From Allopontixanthobacter sediminis (GTDB taxonomy: Bacteria; Pseudomonadota; Alphaproteobacteria; Sphingomonadales; Sphingomonadaceae), in NCBI RefSeq assembly GCF_009828115.1, contig NZ_WTYL01000001.1:620001-684000 (forward strand): a DNA stretch of 64,000 bases, given 5' to 3'. Positions 43,467-52,539 of the stretch are shown here, in pieces (the first letter of the stretch is position 1; each line of letters opens with the position of its first letter). The notes under the pieces were generated by a model. The model was given only the letters and a program-made list of their open reading frames with translations. It made no database searches and had not been told where the DNA came from. Position numbers and translations under genes: made by a program.

Positions 43467-44285
43467 ATGGATATTCTTGCCCTTCTCAGTGACCCGGCCG
43501 CGTGGCTGGCGCTCCTGACGCTGATCGCCCTCGAAGTCGTTCTCGGCATCGACAACCTCATCTTCATTGCGATCCTGTCGAACAAGCTTCCGGAGCACCA
43601 GCGTTCGAAAGCGCGGCGGATCGGACTGGCGCTCGCGCTAGTGATGCGGATCGGCCTGCTGATGCTGATCGGCTGGATCGTGACGTTGCAGACGCCGCTG
43701 TTCGATCTTGGCCTGCAGGGTACGCCCAACGAATATGGCGATGCGACTTTCGAGACAGCCTTCTCCGGGCGTGACCTGATCCTGCTGGCCGGCGGCTTCT
43801 TCCTGTTGTGGAAAGCGACCAAGGAAATCCATCATTCGATGGAACCGGAAGACCCATCGGGCGATCTGCTCGACAAGACGCCGGGTATCGCCGCTGCCGC
43901 GACGGCCAGTTTTGGCGCGGTCATCGCGCAGATAATCGCCATCGACATCGTGTTTTCGGTCGATTCGATCCTGACTGCCGTCGGCATGACGGATCATGTG
44001 CCGATCATGGTCGCGGCGGTGATCATCACCGTTGGCATAATGATGGTGGCGGCCGATCCGCTGGCAAACTTCGTCGAGAAGAACCCGACACTGGTCATGC
44101 TGGCGCTGGCGTTCCTGGTGATGATCGGCCTAGTGCTGATCGCCGACGGCTTCGGTTTCCATGTACCCAAGGGCTACATCTACGCGGCAATGGGCTTCTC
44201 GGTCGGGGTGGAGGCGCTGAACATCGTGCAGCGTAACCGCCGCATGCGGCTCAAGGCCGCCGCTGCCACTTCGTCTGCCGAGTAG
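43467..44285 (+). CDS. TerC family integral membrane protein
   Basis: A 272-residue polytopic membrane protein of the TerC/Alx (YoaE-like) family. Seven or eight hydrophobic helices are visible. The acidic transmembrane motifs are LEVVLGIDNLIFIAILSNKL near the N-terminus and IIAIDIVFSVDSILTAVGM in the second half, the signature of the family. Members export manganese or are linked to tellurite or pH stress. ATG 43467 gives the expected MDILALLSDP start. It is divergent from the dehalogenase and convergent with rne, separated by a perfect hairpin terminator. Confidence 0.92.
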   Translation: MDILALLSDPAAWLALLTLIALEVVLGIDNLIFIAILSNKLPEHQRSKARRIGLALALVMRIGLLMLIGWIVTLQTPLFDLGLQGTPNEYGDATFETAFSGRDLILLAGGFFLLWKATKEIHHSMEPEDPSGDLLDKTPGIAAAATASFGAVIAQIIAIDIVFSVDSILTAVGMTDHVPIMVAAVIITVGIMMVAADPLANFVEKNPTLVMLALAFLVMIGLVLIADGFGFHVPKGYIYAAMGFSVGVEALNIVQRNRRMRLKAAAATSSAE

Positions 44286-44344
44286 GTCTCACGGGGCTGG
44301 GCACCTTCGGCTGTCCCGCCGCTAACCGCTGCTGACCCCAGCAT

Positions 44345-44384
44345 GAAAAAGGCCCCCTGTCCGGTTGGACAGGGGGCCTTTTTC
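44345..44384. terminator. Bidirectional intrinsic terminator
   Basis: A perfect 18-bp stem with a four-base GGTT loop, GAAAAAGGCCCCCTGTCC pairing with the sequence ending CCTTTTTC. The A-tract on one side and T-tract on the other make it a Rho-independent terminator in both directions, serving terC from the left and rne from the right. Confidence 0.95.
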
Positions 44385-44400
44385 TCGGATGGGTCGGAGC

Positions 44401-47328
44401 TTACCCGAAGGTGCGCTGCCACCAGCCGCTCTTGCGCGGGCCGGAGGATTCGCTTTCTTCTGCAGGGGCCGGTTCAGCGGATTTCGCTGCTGTCTTGGGC
44501 GCTGCCGTCTTCGGAACGGTTGCCTGCTCGGGCTTCACCGCTGGCTTGGCACGCGACCTTGGCGCTGCCTTGGCCTTTGGTTTGACCTCTGCCGGAGCTT
44601 CCGTTTCGCCTTCGGTAGCGGCAACGTCCGCCTTCTTCGCCCGCGGACGCCGCTTTGGCTTTTCGGCAGGAGCATCGCCAGCGGCTGGTGCTTCTGTAGC
44701 CGGTGCGTCCGCAGCCGGTTCCGAAGGCGCCTCCTCCGCTACCTTCTTGGCTCGCGAACGGCGGGCCGGCTTGGGCTTGTCCTCTGTGACGGTTGCATCC
44801 GCTTCCGCTTCGGGAGCGCCCTCGGGTGCCTTCTTCGCACGCGAGCGGCGTTTCGGCTTGGGCTTTTCGTCCGCAGCCGCTTCCGCAGTTTCCGGTGTTC
44901 CTTCGGGGCCCGCTACGACCGCAATATCGTCCTGCATCTGCTCGGAGACATCCGCGAGGTTTTCAGCACCCTCGGTGGAACCGTTCTCGGCGCCGTTTTC
45001 GCCTTCACCTTCGCCGCGGCCACGACCGCGCCGACGACGGCCACCACGGCGGCGACGCTTCTTGGGCTTTTCCTCGCCGTCATCATCCGAAGCGGAGCGC
45101 GGTTGGCCCTGCTGCGGTCGATCGTCGGAATCCGCGTCGTCATTGTCGCTGCGGCCGGCGTTCTGGTTGTCACCCTGGTCCTGGCCCTGGTTCTCACCGC
45201 CTGCGCGCTTGCGGCCCCGGCCGCCACGGCGGCGGCGGCGCGGACGGCCGTCGCCATCTTCGTCGCTGCCATCACTGTCGCTGTCGTTGTCCGCCTGAGG
45301 ACGGCCCCGGCCTCGATCACCGCGGTCATTACGGCCGCGATCGCCGCGTCCGCGATCATCGCTGTCGTCTTCGTCAGCGTAATCGTCTTCCGGAATTTCT
45401 TCCTCGTCATCCTCTTCGATCACGATCGGTTCGAATTTCGGCGCTTCGGTCGGGCGGGGCCCGGAACTGGCGACGCTCATCTTGGCGCCTTCGTCCTCGC
45501 CTTCCGGCATGACTTCGACGGTGACCCCGTAACGGTGCTCGATCTCGCTCAGATCGGCACGTTTCGCGTTGAGCATATAGATCGCCGCCTCGGTGCTGGC
45601 GGACAGGGTGATTATCGTACCGCGGCCCTTGGCGGCTTCGTCCTCGATCAGGCGCAGGGCTGACAGTCCGGCGCTGGAAGCGGTGCGGACCAGGCCGGTG
45701 CCGTCGCAATGCGGGCAATCGCGGGTGGTGGCTTCGAGCACGCCGGTGCGCAGGCGCTGGCGGCTCATTTCCATCAGGCCGAAGCTGGATATCCGGCCAA
45801 CCTGGATGCGCGCACGGTCGTTCTTGAGCGCGTCCTTCATGGCGCGTTCGACCTTACGGACGTTCTGGTTGTACTCCATGTCGATGAAATCGATCACCAC
45901 CAGGCCGGCCATGTCGCGCAGGCGCAGCTGGCGGGCAATTTCGCGGGCTGCCTCGAGATTGGTAGCTGTCGCGGTAGCCTCGATCCCGTGTTCCTTGGTC
46001 GAACGGCCCGAGTTGATGTCGATCGACACCAGCGCTTCGGTCGGGTTGATAACCAGGTAACCGCCCGATTTGAGCTGGACCACCGGATCGTACATCGCCC
46101 TGAGCTGGTCTTCCGCGCCGTAGCGCTGGAACAGCGGCACGGGGTCCGAATAGGCTTTTACCCGGCGCGCGTGGCTGGGCATCAGCAGCTTCATGAATTC
46201 CTTGGCGGCCTTGTAGCCTTGCTCGCCTTCGACCACGACTTCTTCGATTTCGCGGTTGTAGATGTCGCGGATCGCCCGCTTGATCAGGTCGCTGTCCGAA
46301 TGGATCAGGGCCGGCGCGCTGGAGCCGAGCGTGCGTTCGCGGATTTCATCCCAGACGCGCGCGAGATAATCGAAGTCGCGTTTGATTTCGGGCTTGGTGC
46401 GCGAAAGTCCGGCGGTCCGCACGATCAGGCCCATGTTCTTGGGCAGGGTGAGATCGGAAACGATTTCCTTCAGGCGCTTGCGGTCGCCGGAGCTGGAAAT
46501 CTTGCGGCTGATCCCGCCGCCGTGGCTGCTGTTGGGCATCAGCACGGTGTAACGGCCAGCGAGGCTGAGATAGGTGGTCAGGGCGGCGCCCTTGTTCCCG
46601 CGCTCTTCCTTGACGACCTGGACCAGCAGCACCTGGCGGCGCTGGATTACGTCCTGGATCTTGTAGCGGCGGCGAAGTGCCATCCGCTTGGCGCGGGCTT
46701 CGTCGACTGCTTTCGCGCGGCTCGGCTTGCCGTTGCCGCCCTGTCGGCGACCCTTCTGGCCCCGCGCACGACCACGGCCGCGTCCGCCGCGGCGGTTGCT
46801 GTCGTCTTCGCTTTCTTCCTCGCTGTCGTCGTCTTCGTCGCTGTCTTCATCGTCGCCATCCATCTGGCCTTCTTCGATGGTAGCGACGGAATCCTTCTCC
46901 GACGTGTCGATTTCCTCGAGACCGTCTTCGGCAAGGTCTTCGATCAGGGATTCGGAGGATTCGTCCTCGGCGTCGTATTCGTCACCGGGCAGGTTGCCCT
47001 CGTCCTCGTCCGCTGCACGCAGGGCCGCTTCTTCCTCGGCGGCTTCGGCTTCTTCAGCCAGCAGCGCCTCGCGGTCTTCCTTCGGGATCTGGTAATAATC
47101 CGGATGGATTTCGCTGAACGCCAGGAAGCCGTGACGGTTGCCGCCGAAGTCGACGAAAGCCGCCTGCAGCGATGGTTCGACCCGGGTTACCTTGGCGAGG
47201 TAGATGTTGCCTTTGATCTGCTTGTGTTCAGCGGATTCAAAATCGAATTCTTCAATTCGGTTGCCCTTGAGGACCGCCACCCGGGTTTCTTCCGAGTGGC
47301 GCGCATCGATTAGCATGCGCGTTGCCAT
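44401..47328 (-). CDS. rne: Ribonuclease E
   Basis: A 975-residue endoribonuclease that initiates mRNA decay and processes rRNA and tRNA precursors. The S1 RNA-binding domain starts near residue 37 but is interrupted by an insertion (about residues 91-215), first strongly acidic, then Arg/Gly-rich, before it resumes at KIQDVIQRRQVLLVQVVKEE. The DNase I-like catalytic domain has Asp437 (SIDINSG) and Asp480 (VIDFIDME). The Zn-link is CPHC at 538-541. The C-terminal 340 residues are disordered, alternating acidic and basic tracts with repeats of RRSRAKK. The last residues GWWQRTFG (968-975) match the GWW motif through which Caulobacter RNase E binds PNPase. The gene is preceded by a long leader. 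Confidence 0.96.
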   Translation of the reverse strand: MATRMLIDARHSEETRVAVLKGNRIEEFDFESAEHKQIKGNIYLAKVTRVEPSLQAAFVDFGGNRHGFLAFSEIHPDYYQIPKEDREALLAEEAEAAEEEAALRAADEDEGNLPGDEYDAEDESSESLIEDLAEDGLEEIDTSEKDSVATIEEGQMDGDDEDSDEDDDSEEESEDDSNRRGGRGRGRARGQKGRRQGGNGKPSRAKAVDEARAKRMALRRRYKIQDVIQRRQVLLVQVVKEERGNKGAALTTYLSLAGRYTVLMPNSSHGGGISRKISSSGDRKRLKEIVSDLTLPKNMGLIVRTAGLSRTKPEIKRDFDYLARVWDEIRERTLGSSAPALIHSDSDLIKRAIRDIYNREIEEVVVEGEQGYKAAKEFMKLLMPSHARRVKAYSDPVPLFQRYGAEDQLRAMYDPVVQLKSGGYLVINPTEALVSIDINSGRSTKEHGIEATATATNLEAAREIARQLRLRDMAGLVVIDFIDMEYNQNVRKVERAMKDALKNDRARIQVGRISSFGLMEMSRQRLRTGVLEATTRDCPHCDGTGLVRTASSAGLSALRLIEDEAAKGRGTIITLSASTEAAIYMLNAKRADLSEIEHRYGVTVEVMPEGEDEGAKMSVASSGPRPTEAPKFEPIVIEEDDEEEIPEDDYADEDDSDDRGRGDRGRNDRGDRGRGRPQADNDSDSDGSDEDGDGRPRRRRRGGRGRKRAGGENQGQDQGDNQNAGRSDNDDADSDDRPQQGQPRSASDDDGEEKPKKRRRRGGRRRRGRGRGEGEGENGAENGSTEGAENLADVSEQMQDDIAVVAGPEGTPETAEAAADEKPKPKRRSRAKKAPEGAPEAEADATVTEDKPKPARRSRAKKVAEEAPSEPAADAPATEAPAAGDAPAEKPKRRPRAKKADVAATEGETEAPAEVKPKAKAAPRSRAKPAVKPEQATVPKTAAPKTAAKSAEPAPAEESESSGPRKSGWWQRTFG

Positions 47329-47833
47329 TGATATTTCTCCAGACGCGTCCGGGCGGGGCGTGATCGAGGATCATCCTAGCCAGAGGGATACGCGTTATTG
47401 TGTGAATACCGCTGGCCCCGACGGGACGAGCGGCGATTTGTAACCGGCCCGGGCGAAACTTCGCCGCGGTCCGGGGTGATGTGTCTGCAAATGTGGGAAT
47501 GCGCATGTGTTGCGCTGCCTGACTGGCCCAAGCCCCGACGCAGCGCTGTGGCTGTTCGCTGGGAATTGGGGGGAGGCTTCTCATCTATGCATCAACCTGT
47601 GGAGGCATTGGACAATTGGCCCGCTGCCGTTTCCGGGTGCCCCTTCGCCCCATATTGTGCCTGTGGCACAGTCGCGAGCTTGGATGAGCAAATATCCGGT
47701 AAGACGCAGCTAGCACCGCGTCATACGATGAGCAACCATATTGCGCGGCTTATCTTTCGGGTTGCGCTATCGTACGCCCCGGCGCCCCAATCAGTTGCCA
47801 AGTAACACAGCTCCATCGTAACAGCGCAGCGCA
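47329..47833. other. 505-bp divergent intergenic region between rne and amidase gene
   Basis: The longest gene-free stretch in the window. It must carry the rne promoter and leader (minus strand) and the amidase promoter (plus strand). RNase E genes commonly have long 5' leaders for autoregulation, and this length allows it. An open frame at 47398-47805 on the plus strand lacks the codon pattern of its neighbours and has no recognisable domain, so it is not called. No tRNA or classical riboswitch was recognised. Confidence 0.6.
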
Positions 47834-48703
47834 ATGGCACGTCGCACACAGATATGGCTGATCTTCCTCGCGCCGGTTTTGCTGGTTGGCGGACTTTATG
47901 CCGCGGGCCGTATCATCCCCTCCGCGCAGCCGATCCCGGACTACGTGTTGCGGATCGCGCTGCCGGAGGCGGGCAAGCCGGTCGACCTGCCGCAGGTTTA
48001 CGGACCGAATGACACCAGCCGCCCGTTGCTGGTGATCGATCCTGGCCATGGCGGCAAGGATCCCGGGGCCAGTAACGGTGGATACCGCGAGAAGGACCTG
48101 GTGCTCGCGCTGGCGACGGCGCTGCGTGACCGGCTTGTGCAGCAAGGCGGAATCCGCGTCGCCCTGACCCGGAGCGACGACAAGTTCCTGGTATTGGAAG
48201 AACGCTTCGAGATTGCCCGCCGGTTGGATGCGGACCTGTTCCTGTCGATTCACGCCGATTCAACCGCGGAAGGAAGCGCAGCCAGCGGGGCCAGCATCTA
48301 TACGCTGTCAAGCGAGGCATCGAGCGAGGCCTCGGCGCGCTTTGCCGCCCGGGAAAACAGCGCCGACATGGTCAACGGGGTGGTGCTGGGCGGACAGAGC
48401 GACGATGTGAACGCGATCCTGGTGGAACTGTCCCAGCGCCGGGTGCAGCAGGATTCCTCCGAATTCGCGGGGCTGATCGTGCGCGAAGGGGCTGGGGTCC
48501 TGACCTTCCACCCCCAGCCGCGCCGGTCTGCCGCTTTGGTGGTGCTGCGCGCACCGGATGTTCCCTCGATCCTTTACGAAGCAGGCTACATCAACAATCC
48601 GATGGACGCCGAAAGGCTTGCTTCCGCGGAAGGCCGCAGCCGTTTTGCCGATACGATGGCGCGGGCGGTGAGGGTGTATTTCGCCAGACAAGCGGGCAAC
48701 TGA
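47834..48703 (+). CDS. N-acetylmuramoyl-L-alanine amidase (AmiC-like)
   Basis: A 289-residue zinc amidase that cuts stem peptides from peptidoglycan to separate daughter cells. There is an N-terminal signal-anchor (WLIFLAPVLLVGGLYAAG). Zinc ligands are His72 in IDPGHGGKDPGAS, Glu86 in GYREKDLVLAL and His140 in FLSIHADS; the catalytic glutamate is in LYEAGYINN near the C-terminus. An inhibitory-helix-like insertion (SSEASARFAARENSADMV) is present. It lies 101 bases before the PBP1A gene, suggesting a peptidoglycan gene pair. Confidence 0.94.
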   Translation: MARRTQIWLIFLAPVLLVGGLYAAGRIIPSAQPIPDYVLRIALPEAGKPVDLPQVYGPNDTSRPLLVIDPGHGGKDPGASNGGYREKDLVLALATALRDRLVQQGGIRVALTRSDDKFLVLEERFEIARRLDADLFLSIHADSTAEGSAASGASIYTLSSEASSEASARFAARENSADMVNGVVLGGQSDDVNAILVELSQRRVQQDSSEFAGLIVREGAGVLTFHPQPRRSAALVVLRAPDVPSILYEAGYINNPMDAERLASAEGRSRFADTMARAVRVYFARQAGN

Positions 48704-48804
48704 AAATCATTCCTTCAAAAGTTCCAGACGTAAGCGCACCGGTGATTTGGCTGCAATCGTTCTGGCTTCCGACAGAATCTCCGTGCTAAAGGCTTCGACC
48801 GATC

Positions 48805-51321
48805 ATGGCCCAGCAATCAACTTCCGAATATTTCCGCTACAGGATCCGCCGCGACACCAGCGGCGCCGCTGCGTGGTTCGCCGCTAAATGGCGGGAGCGC
48901 CGGCTGTTCCGCTGGGCGGTGATCGCGGGCGGTGCAATGCTGGCGCTGCTCATCCTGGCGTGGGCGCTGCTCGCGCGCGGCCTGCCCGACGCGAACACCT
49001 TGCTGGATTACGAGCCGCCGCTGCCCACCGTGGTCCGCGGGATCGATGGCGGAATTGTCCATTCCTACGCGCGTGAACGCCGGGTGCAGCTCCAATATCC
49101 TGATTTCCCCGTGCAACTGGTCGAGGCGTACCTGGCGGCGGAGGACAAGACCTTCTTCAGCCATGGCGGTATCGATGCGGGCGGCCTTGCCGGCGCGGTG
49201 GTCGATTATGTCACCAAGCTCGGTTCCGATGAACGCGCGGTGGGTGGGTCCACCATCACCCAGCAGGTCGCCAAGAACATCCTGCTGACCAACGAATATT
49301 CGGTCACCCGCAAGCTGAAGGAAATGCTGCTGGCCCGCCGGATCGAGGGGGTGTTGACGAAACAGCAGATCCTCGAGCTGTACCTTAACGAGATACCGCT
49401 CGGCCGCCGCAGCTTCGGCGTGCAGGCGGCGTCGCGGGCCTATTTCGACAAGGATGTCGGCGACTTGGAATTGCACGAGGCAGCCTTCCTCGCGATCCTG
49501 CCCAAGGCGCCGGAAACCTACAGCCGCGAGAAGAATTCCGGCGTGGCGATGGCACGGCGCAATTTCGTGCTCGACCAGATGGTGGAAAACGACTTCGTCA
49601 CCGCGGCGGAAGCTTCGGCAGCAAAGAGCAAACCTCTCGGCCTGGTCACGCCCAAGGACGACACCAGATCGGTTGATGCAGGCTATTTCCTCGAGGAAGT
49701 GCGCCGCCAGCTGATCGAGGAATTCGGCGAAACCGCGGAAACATCCAAGAACAGTGTCTATGGCGGCGGGCTGTGGGTGCGGACGTCGCTCGATCCGGAA
49801 TTGCAAGTCGCCGCGCGCGATGCTTTGCGCTCGGGCATGCTCGCCTTTCACGGCAACCGCGGCTGGACCGGGCCGCTGGCGACGCTGAAGGAAGAAGACG
49901 GCAGCCTCACCCAGCAGCTTGCCAGTTCCTACCTCGGCATCAATTACAAGAACTGGCGCGTCGGCGTAGTGACCGAGCGCGACGGTTCGAGGGGCACAAT
50001 CGGCTTTGCGGACGGTACGACTGCGCCGCTATCCGGGATGCCCAACGCGCTGAAGCCCGGCGACGTGATCGCGGCATCGCCCAGCGGCAGCACCTACAAC
50101 GTTCGGACCGTTCCGGAAGTGTCGGGCGGTTTCGTGGCACAGGACCCGCAGACCGGCCGCGTGCTGGCGATGCAGGGCGGGTTCGACAGCCGCCTCGGTT
50201 CCTTCAACCGCGCCACGCAGGCGGAACGCCAACCGGGTTCCACGATCAAGCCGTTCGTCTATGCGACCGGGCTCGACAACGGCATGACTCCGGCGACCGA
50301 AATTCCCGACCAGACCTATTGTTTCTACCAGGGCGCGAACCTTGGCGAGAAATGCTTCCGTAATTTCGGCGGCGGCGGCGGCGGGGTCCACACGATGCGC
50401 TGGGGGCTGGAACAGTCGCGCAACCTGATGACGGTCCACATTGCGATGGATGCCGGGATGCCCAACGTGATCAAGACGTTCGAACGCGTGGGCATCGGCA
50501 GCTATGCCGCGTATCCTGCCTTCGCACTGGGCGCGGGGGACACCACCGTTATCAAGATGGTCAACGCCTATTCCGCGCTCGCCAACCAGGGTCGCCAGCA
50601 ACCGCCCAGCGTGATCGATTACGTGCAGGACCGGCGCGGGAAAGTCATCTGGCGCGCCGACAAGCGCAAGTGCACCGGCTGCAACATGCCCGAATGGAAC
50701 GGCAAGGGAATGCCGCGACTTGGTCCGGCCGGCAAGCAGGTCATGGACCCGCGCACCGCGTTCCAGACGGTGCATATGCTGCAGGGCGTCGTGACCCGCG
50801 GAACCGCTACCCGGCTGCGCGATCTCGACCTGCCGGTGTTCGGTAAGACCGGCACCACCACCGGCCCGACCAACGCCTGGTTCGTGGGCGGAACGCCGGA
50901 ATTCGTCGCCGGGACATATCTCGGTTTTGACAAGCCGCGCAACATGGGCGGTTATGTCCAGGGCGGGAACACCGCTGCGCCGATCTTCAAGAACTTCGTG
51001 CTCGCGACCAAGGACCGGTGGAGCAGCGATCCGTTTCCGGCGCCCAAGGGCATCCGGATGGTGCGGATCGACCGCGTATCCGGCAAGCGCGTATTTGCGG
51101 GCGGGGAAAGCGACGACCCCAAGGCCGCGGTGATCTGGGAAGCCTTCAAGCCCGACACCGAGCCTCCGCGCCGGACCCGTCAGGACGAGGTCGAGAACCG
51201 CCGCAAGGAAATCCTCGCGCTCATCCGCCGCGGCAGCAGGGCGGCCGACGAATCCCGCCGCCAGTCCGCGCAACCTGCGGAAGCGAGCAATTTTGCCGAA
51301 GAGCAGGGCGGGCTGTACTAG
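48805..51321 (+). CDS. mrcA: Penicillin-binding protein 1A (bifunctional)
   Basis: An 838-residue class A PBP polymerising and cross-linking peptidoglycan. It has a membrane anchor near residues 35-55. The glycosyltransferase domain shows AEDKTFFSHGGID with the catalytic glutamate, GGSTITQQVAKN and the RRIEGVLTKQQILELYLNE motif. The transpeptidase domain has Ser479-x-x-Lys482 in PGSTIKPF, the SxN motif in EQSRNLMT and Lys681-Thr-Gly in FGKTGTTTG. The C-terminal 80 residues are polar and rich in Arg and Ala. The FRNFGGGGGGVHTMRW insertion has a glycine run. Confidence 0.96.
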   Translation: MAQQSTSEYFRYRIRRDTSGAAAWFAAKWRERRLFRWAVIAGGAMLALLILAWALLARGLPDANTLLDYEPPLPTVVRGIDGGIVHSYARERRVQLQYPDFPVQLVEAYLAAEDKTFFSHGGIDAGGLAGAVVDYVTKLGSDERAVGGSTITQQVAKNILLTNEYSVTRKLKEMLLARRIEGVLTKQQILELYLNEIPLGRRSFGVQAASRAYFDKDVGDLELHEAAFLAILPKAPETYSREKNSGVAMARRNFVLDQMVENDFVTAAEASAAKSKPLGLVTPKDDTRSVDAGYFLEEVRRQLIEEFGETAETSKNSVYGGGLWVRTSLDPELQVAARDALRSGMLAFHGNRGWTGPLATLKEEDGSLTQQLASSYLGINYKNWRVGVVTERDGSRGTIGFADGTTAPLSGMPNALKPGDVIAASPSGSTYNVRTVPEVSGGFVAQDPQTGRVLAMQGGFDSRLGSFNRATQAERQPGSTIKPFVYATGLDNGMTPATEIPDQTYCFYQGANLGEKCFRNFGGGGGGVHTMRWGLEQSRNLMTVHIAMDAGMPNVIKTFERVGIGSYAAYPAFALGAGDTTVIKMVNAYSALANQGRQQPPSVIDYVQDRRGKVIWRADKRKCTGCNMPEWNGKGMPRLGPAGKQVMDPRTAFQTVHMLQGVVTRGTATRLRDLDLPVFGKTGTTTGPTNAWFVGGTPEFVAGTYLGFDKPRNMGGYVQGGNTAAPIFKNFVLATKDRWSSDPFPAPKGIRMVRIDRVSGKRVFAGGESDDPKAAVIWEAFKPDTEPPRRTRQDEVENRRKEILALIRRGSRAADESRRQSAQPAEASNFAEEQGGLY

Positions 51322-51411
51322 CCTCCCCCGACCCGCGACACTATTTGCTATCCTTTACAATCAGGACATGTCCGCTAAGCGGGCGGGCCATATCCAACGG
51401 AGAATTTGACC

Positions 51412-52539
51412 ATGCGTGCCGAAGGGCAGGCCCATATCGAACGGATCGAAGCGGCGCTGGCGCTGGTGCGCCAGTCGCTCGACTGGGAACGGGCGCTGCG
51501 GCGGCTGGACGAACTCAACGCGCGGGTGGAAGACCCGACGCTGTGGGATAATCCCAAGGACGCCGAAGCCGTGATGCGCGAACGCCGCCGGCTCGAAGCC
51601 GCGATCGGGACCGTGCGCGAGATTTCCTCCGAGATGGCCGACGCGGTCGAATTCGTCGAAATGGGCGAAGCGGAAGGCGATGACGATATCGCCGCCGAGG
51701 GGATGGCCAGCCTCAAGAAGCTCGCCGAGCGCGCCGACGCCGACAAGGTGCAGGCGCTGCTGGCGGGTGAGGCTGACGGTAACGACACCTATATCGAAAT
51801 TCACGCAGGCGCTGGCGGCACCGAGAGCCAGGACTGGGCCGAAATGCTGCAGCGGATGTATAGCCGCTGGGCCGACCGCCGCGGCTACAAGGTCGAAATC
51901 GTCGACTATCACGGCGGCGACCAGGCAGGCATCAAGTCCGTCACGCTGTTGGTCAAGGGCGAGAACGCCTATGGTTATGCCAAGACCGAAAGCGGCGTCC
52001 ACCGGTTGGTCCGCATCAGCCCGTACGACAGCGCGGCCAAGCGCCATACCAGTTTCAGTTCGGTCTGGGTTTACCCGGTGATCGACGATGACATCGACAT
52101 CGAGATCAACGAGAGCGACCTCAAGATCGACACCTACCGCGCCAGCGGCGCGGGCGGACAGCACGTCAACACCACCGACTCCGCCGTACGCATAACCCAC
52201 CAGCCAAGCGGCATCGTGGTTGCCAGCCAGAACGACCGCAGCCAGCACAAGAACCGTGCGACCGCGATGAACATGCTGAAAGCGCGCCTGTTCGAGAAAG
52301 AAATGGCGGAGCGCGAAGCGGTTGCCTCGGGGGAATATCAGGACAAGACCGAGATCGGCTGGGGCCACCAGATCCGCAGCTACGTCCTGCAACCCTATCA
52401 GATGGTCAAGGACCTGCGCACCGGCGTAACATCCCCAAGCCCGGATACGGTGCTGGACGGCGGCATTGACGAATTCATCTCCGCCGCCCTGGCGCAGCGG
52501 GTTACAGGCGATAAGGTCGAGGTGGAGGACGTGGAATGA
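51412..52539 (+). CDS. prfB: Peptide chain release factor 2
   Basis: A 375-residue release factor recognising UGA and UAA. The GGQ motif that triggers hydrolysis is in ASGAGGQHVNTTDSAVRI. The stop-codon tripeptide region reads VRISPYDSAAKRHTSF, with SPY where enterobacterial RF2 has SPF. The coding frame is continuous from ATG 51412, so the +1 programmed frameshift found in many prfB genes is absent; the corresponding position reads RQSLDW in frame. GGAG lies nine bases upstream of the start. The stop overlaps the next gene (ATGA). Confidence 0.95.
   Translation: MRAEGQAHIERIEAALALVRQSLDWERALRRLDELNARVEDPTLWDNPKDAEAVMRERRRLEAAIGTVREISSEMADAVEFVEMGEAEGDDDIAAEGMASLKKLAERADADKVQALLAGEADGNDTYIEIHAGAGGTESQDWAEMLQRMYSRWADRRGYKVEIVDYHGGDQAGIKSVTLLVKGENAYGYAKTESGVHRLVRISPYDSAAKRHTSFSSVWVYPVIDDDIDIEINESDLKIDTYRASGAGGQHVNTTDSAVRITHQPSGIVVASQNDRSQHKNRATAMNMLKARLFEKEMAEREAVASGEYQDKTEIGWGHQIRSYVLQPYQMVKDLRTGVTSPSPDTVLDGGIDEFISAALAQRVTGDKVEVEDVE

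Noticed and set aside
45709-47313. 534-codon open frame on the plus strand
   Set aside because: It is antisense to rne, whose motifs are unequivocal; the acidic-repeat DNA makes hydrophobic Val/Phe runs on the other strand.
47398-47805. 135-codon plus-strand open frame before the amidase gene
   Set aside because: The translation is Cys/Trp/Pro-rich with no domain, no ribosome-binding site and no codon bias like the neighbours; left as intergenic.
51406-51600. Possible prfB programmed frameshift
   Set aside because: No early in-frame UGA; the coding frame is continuous from the ATG.
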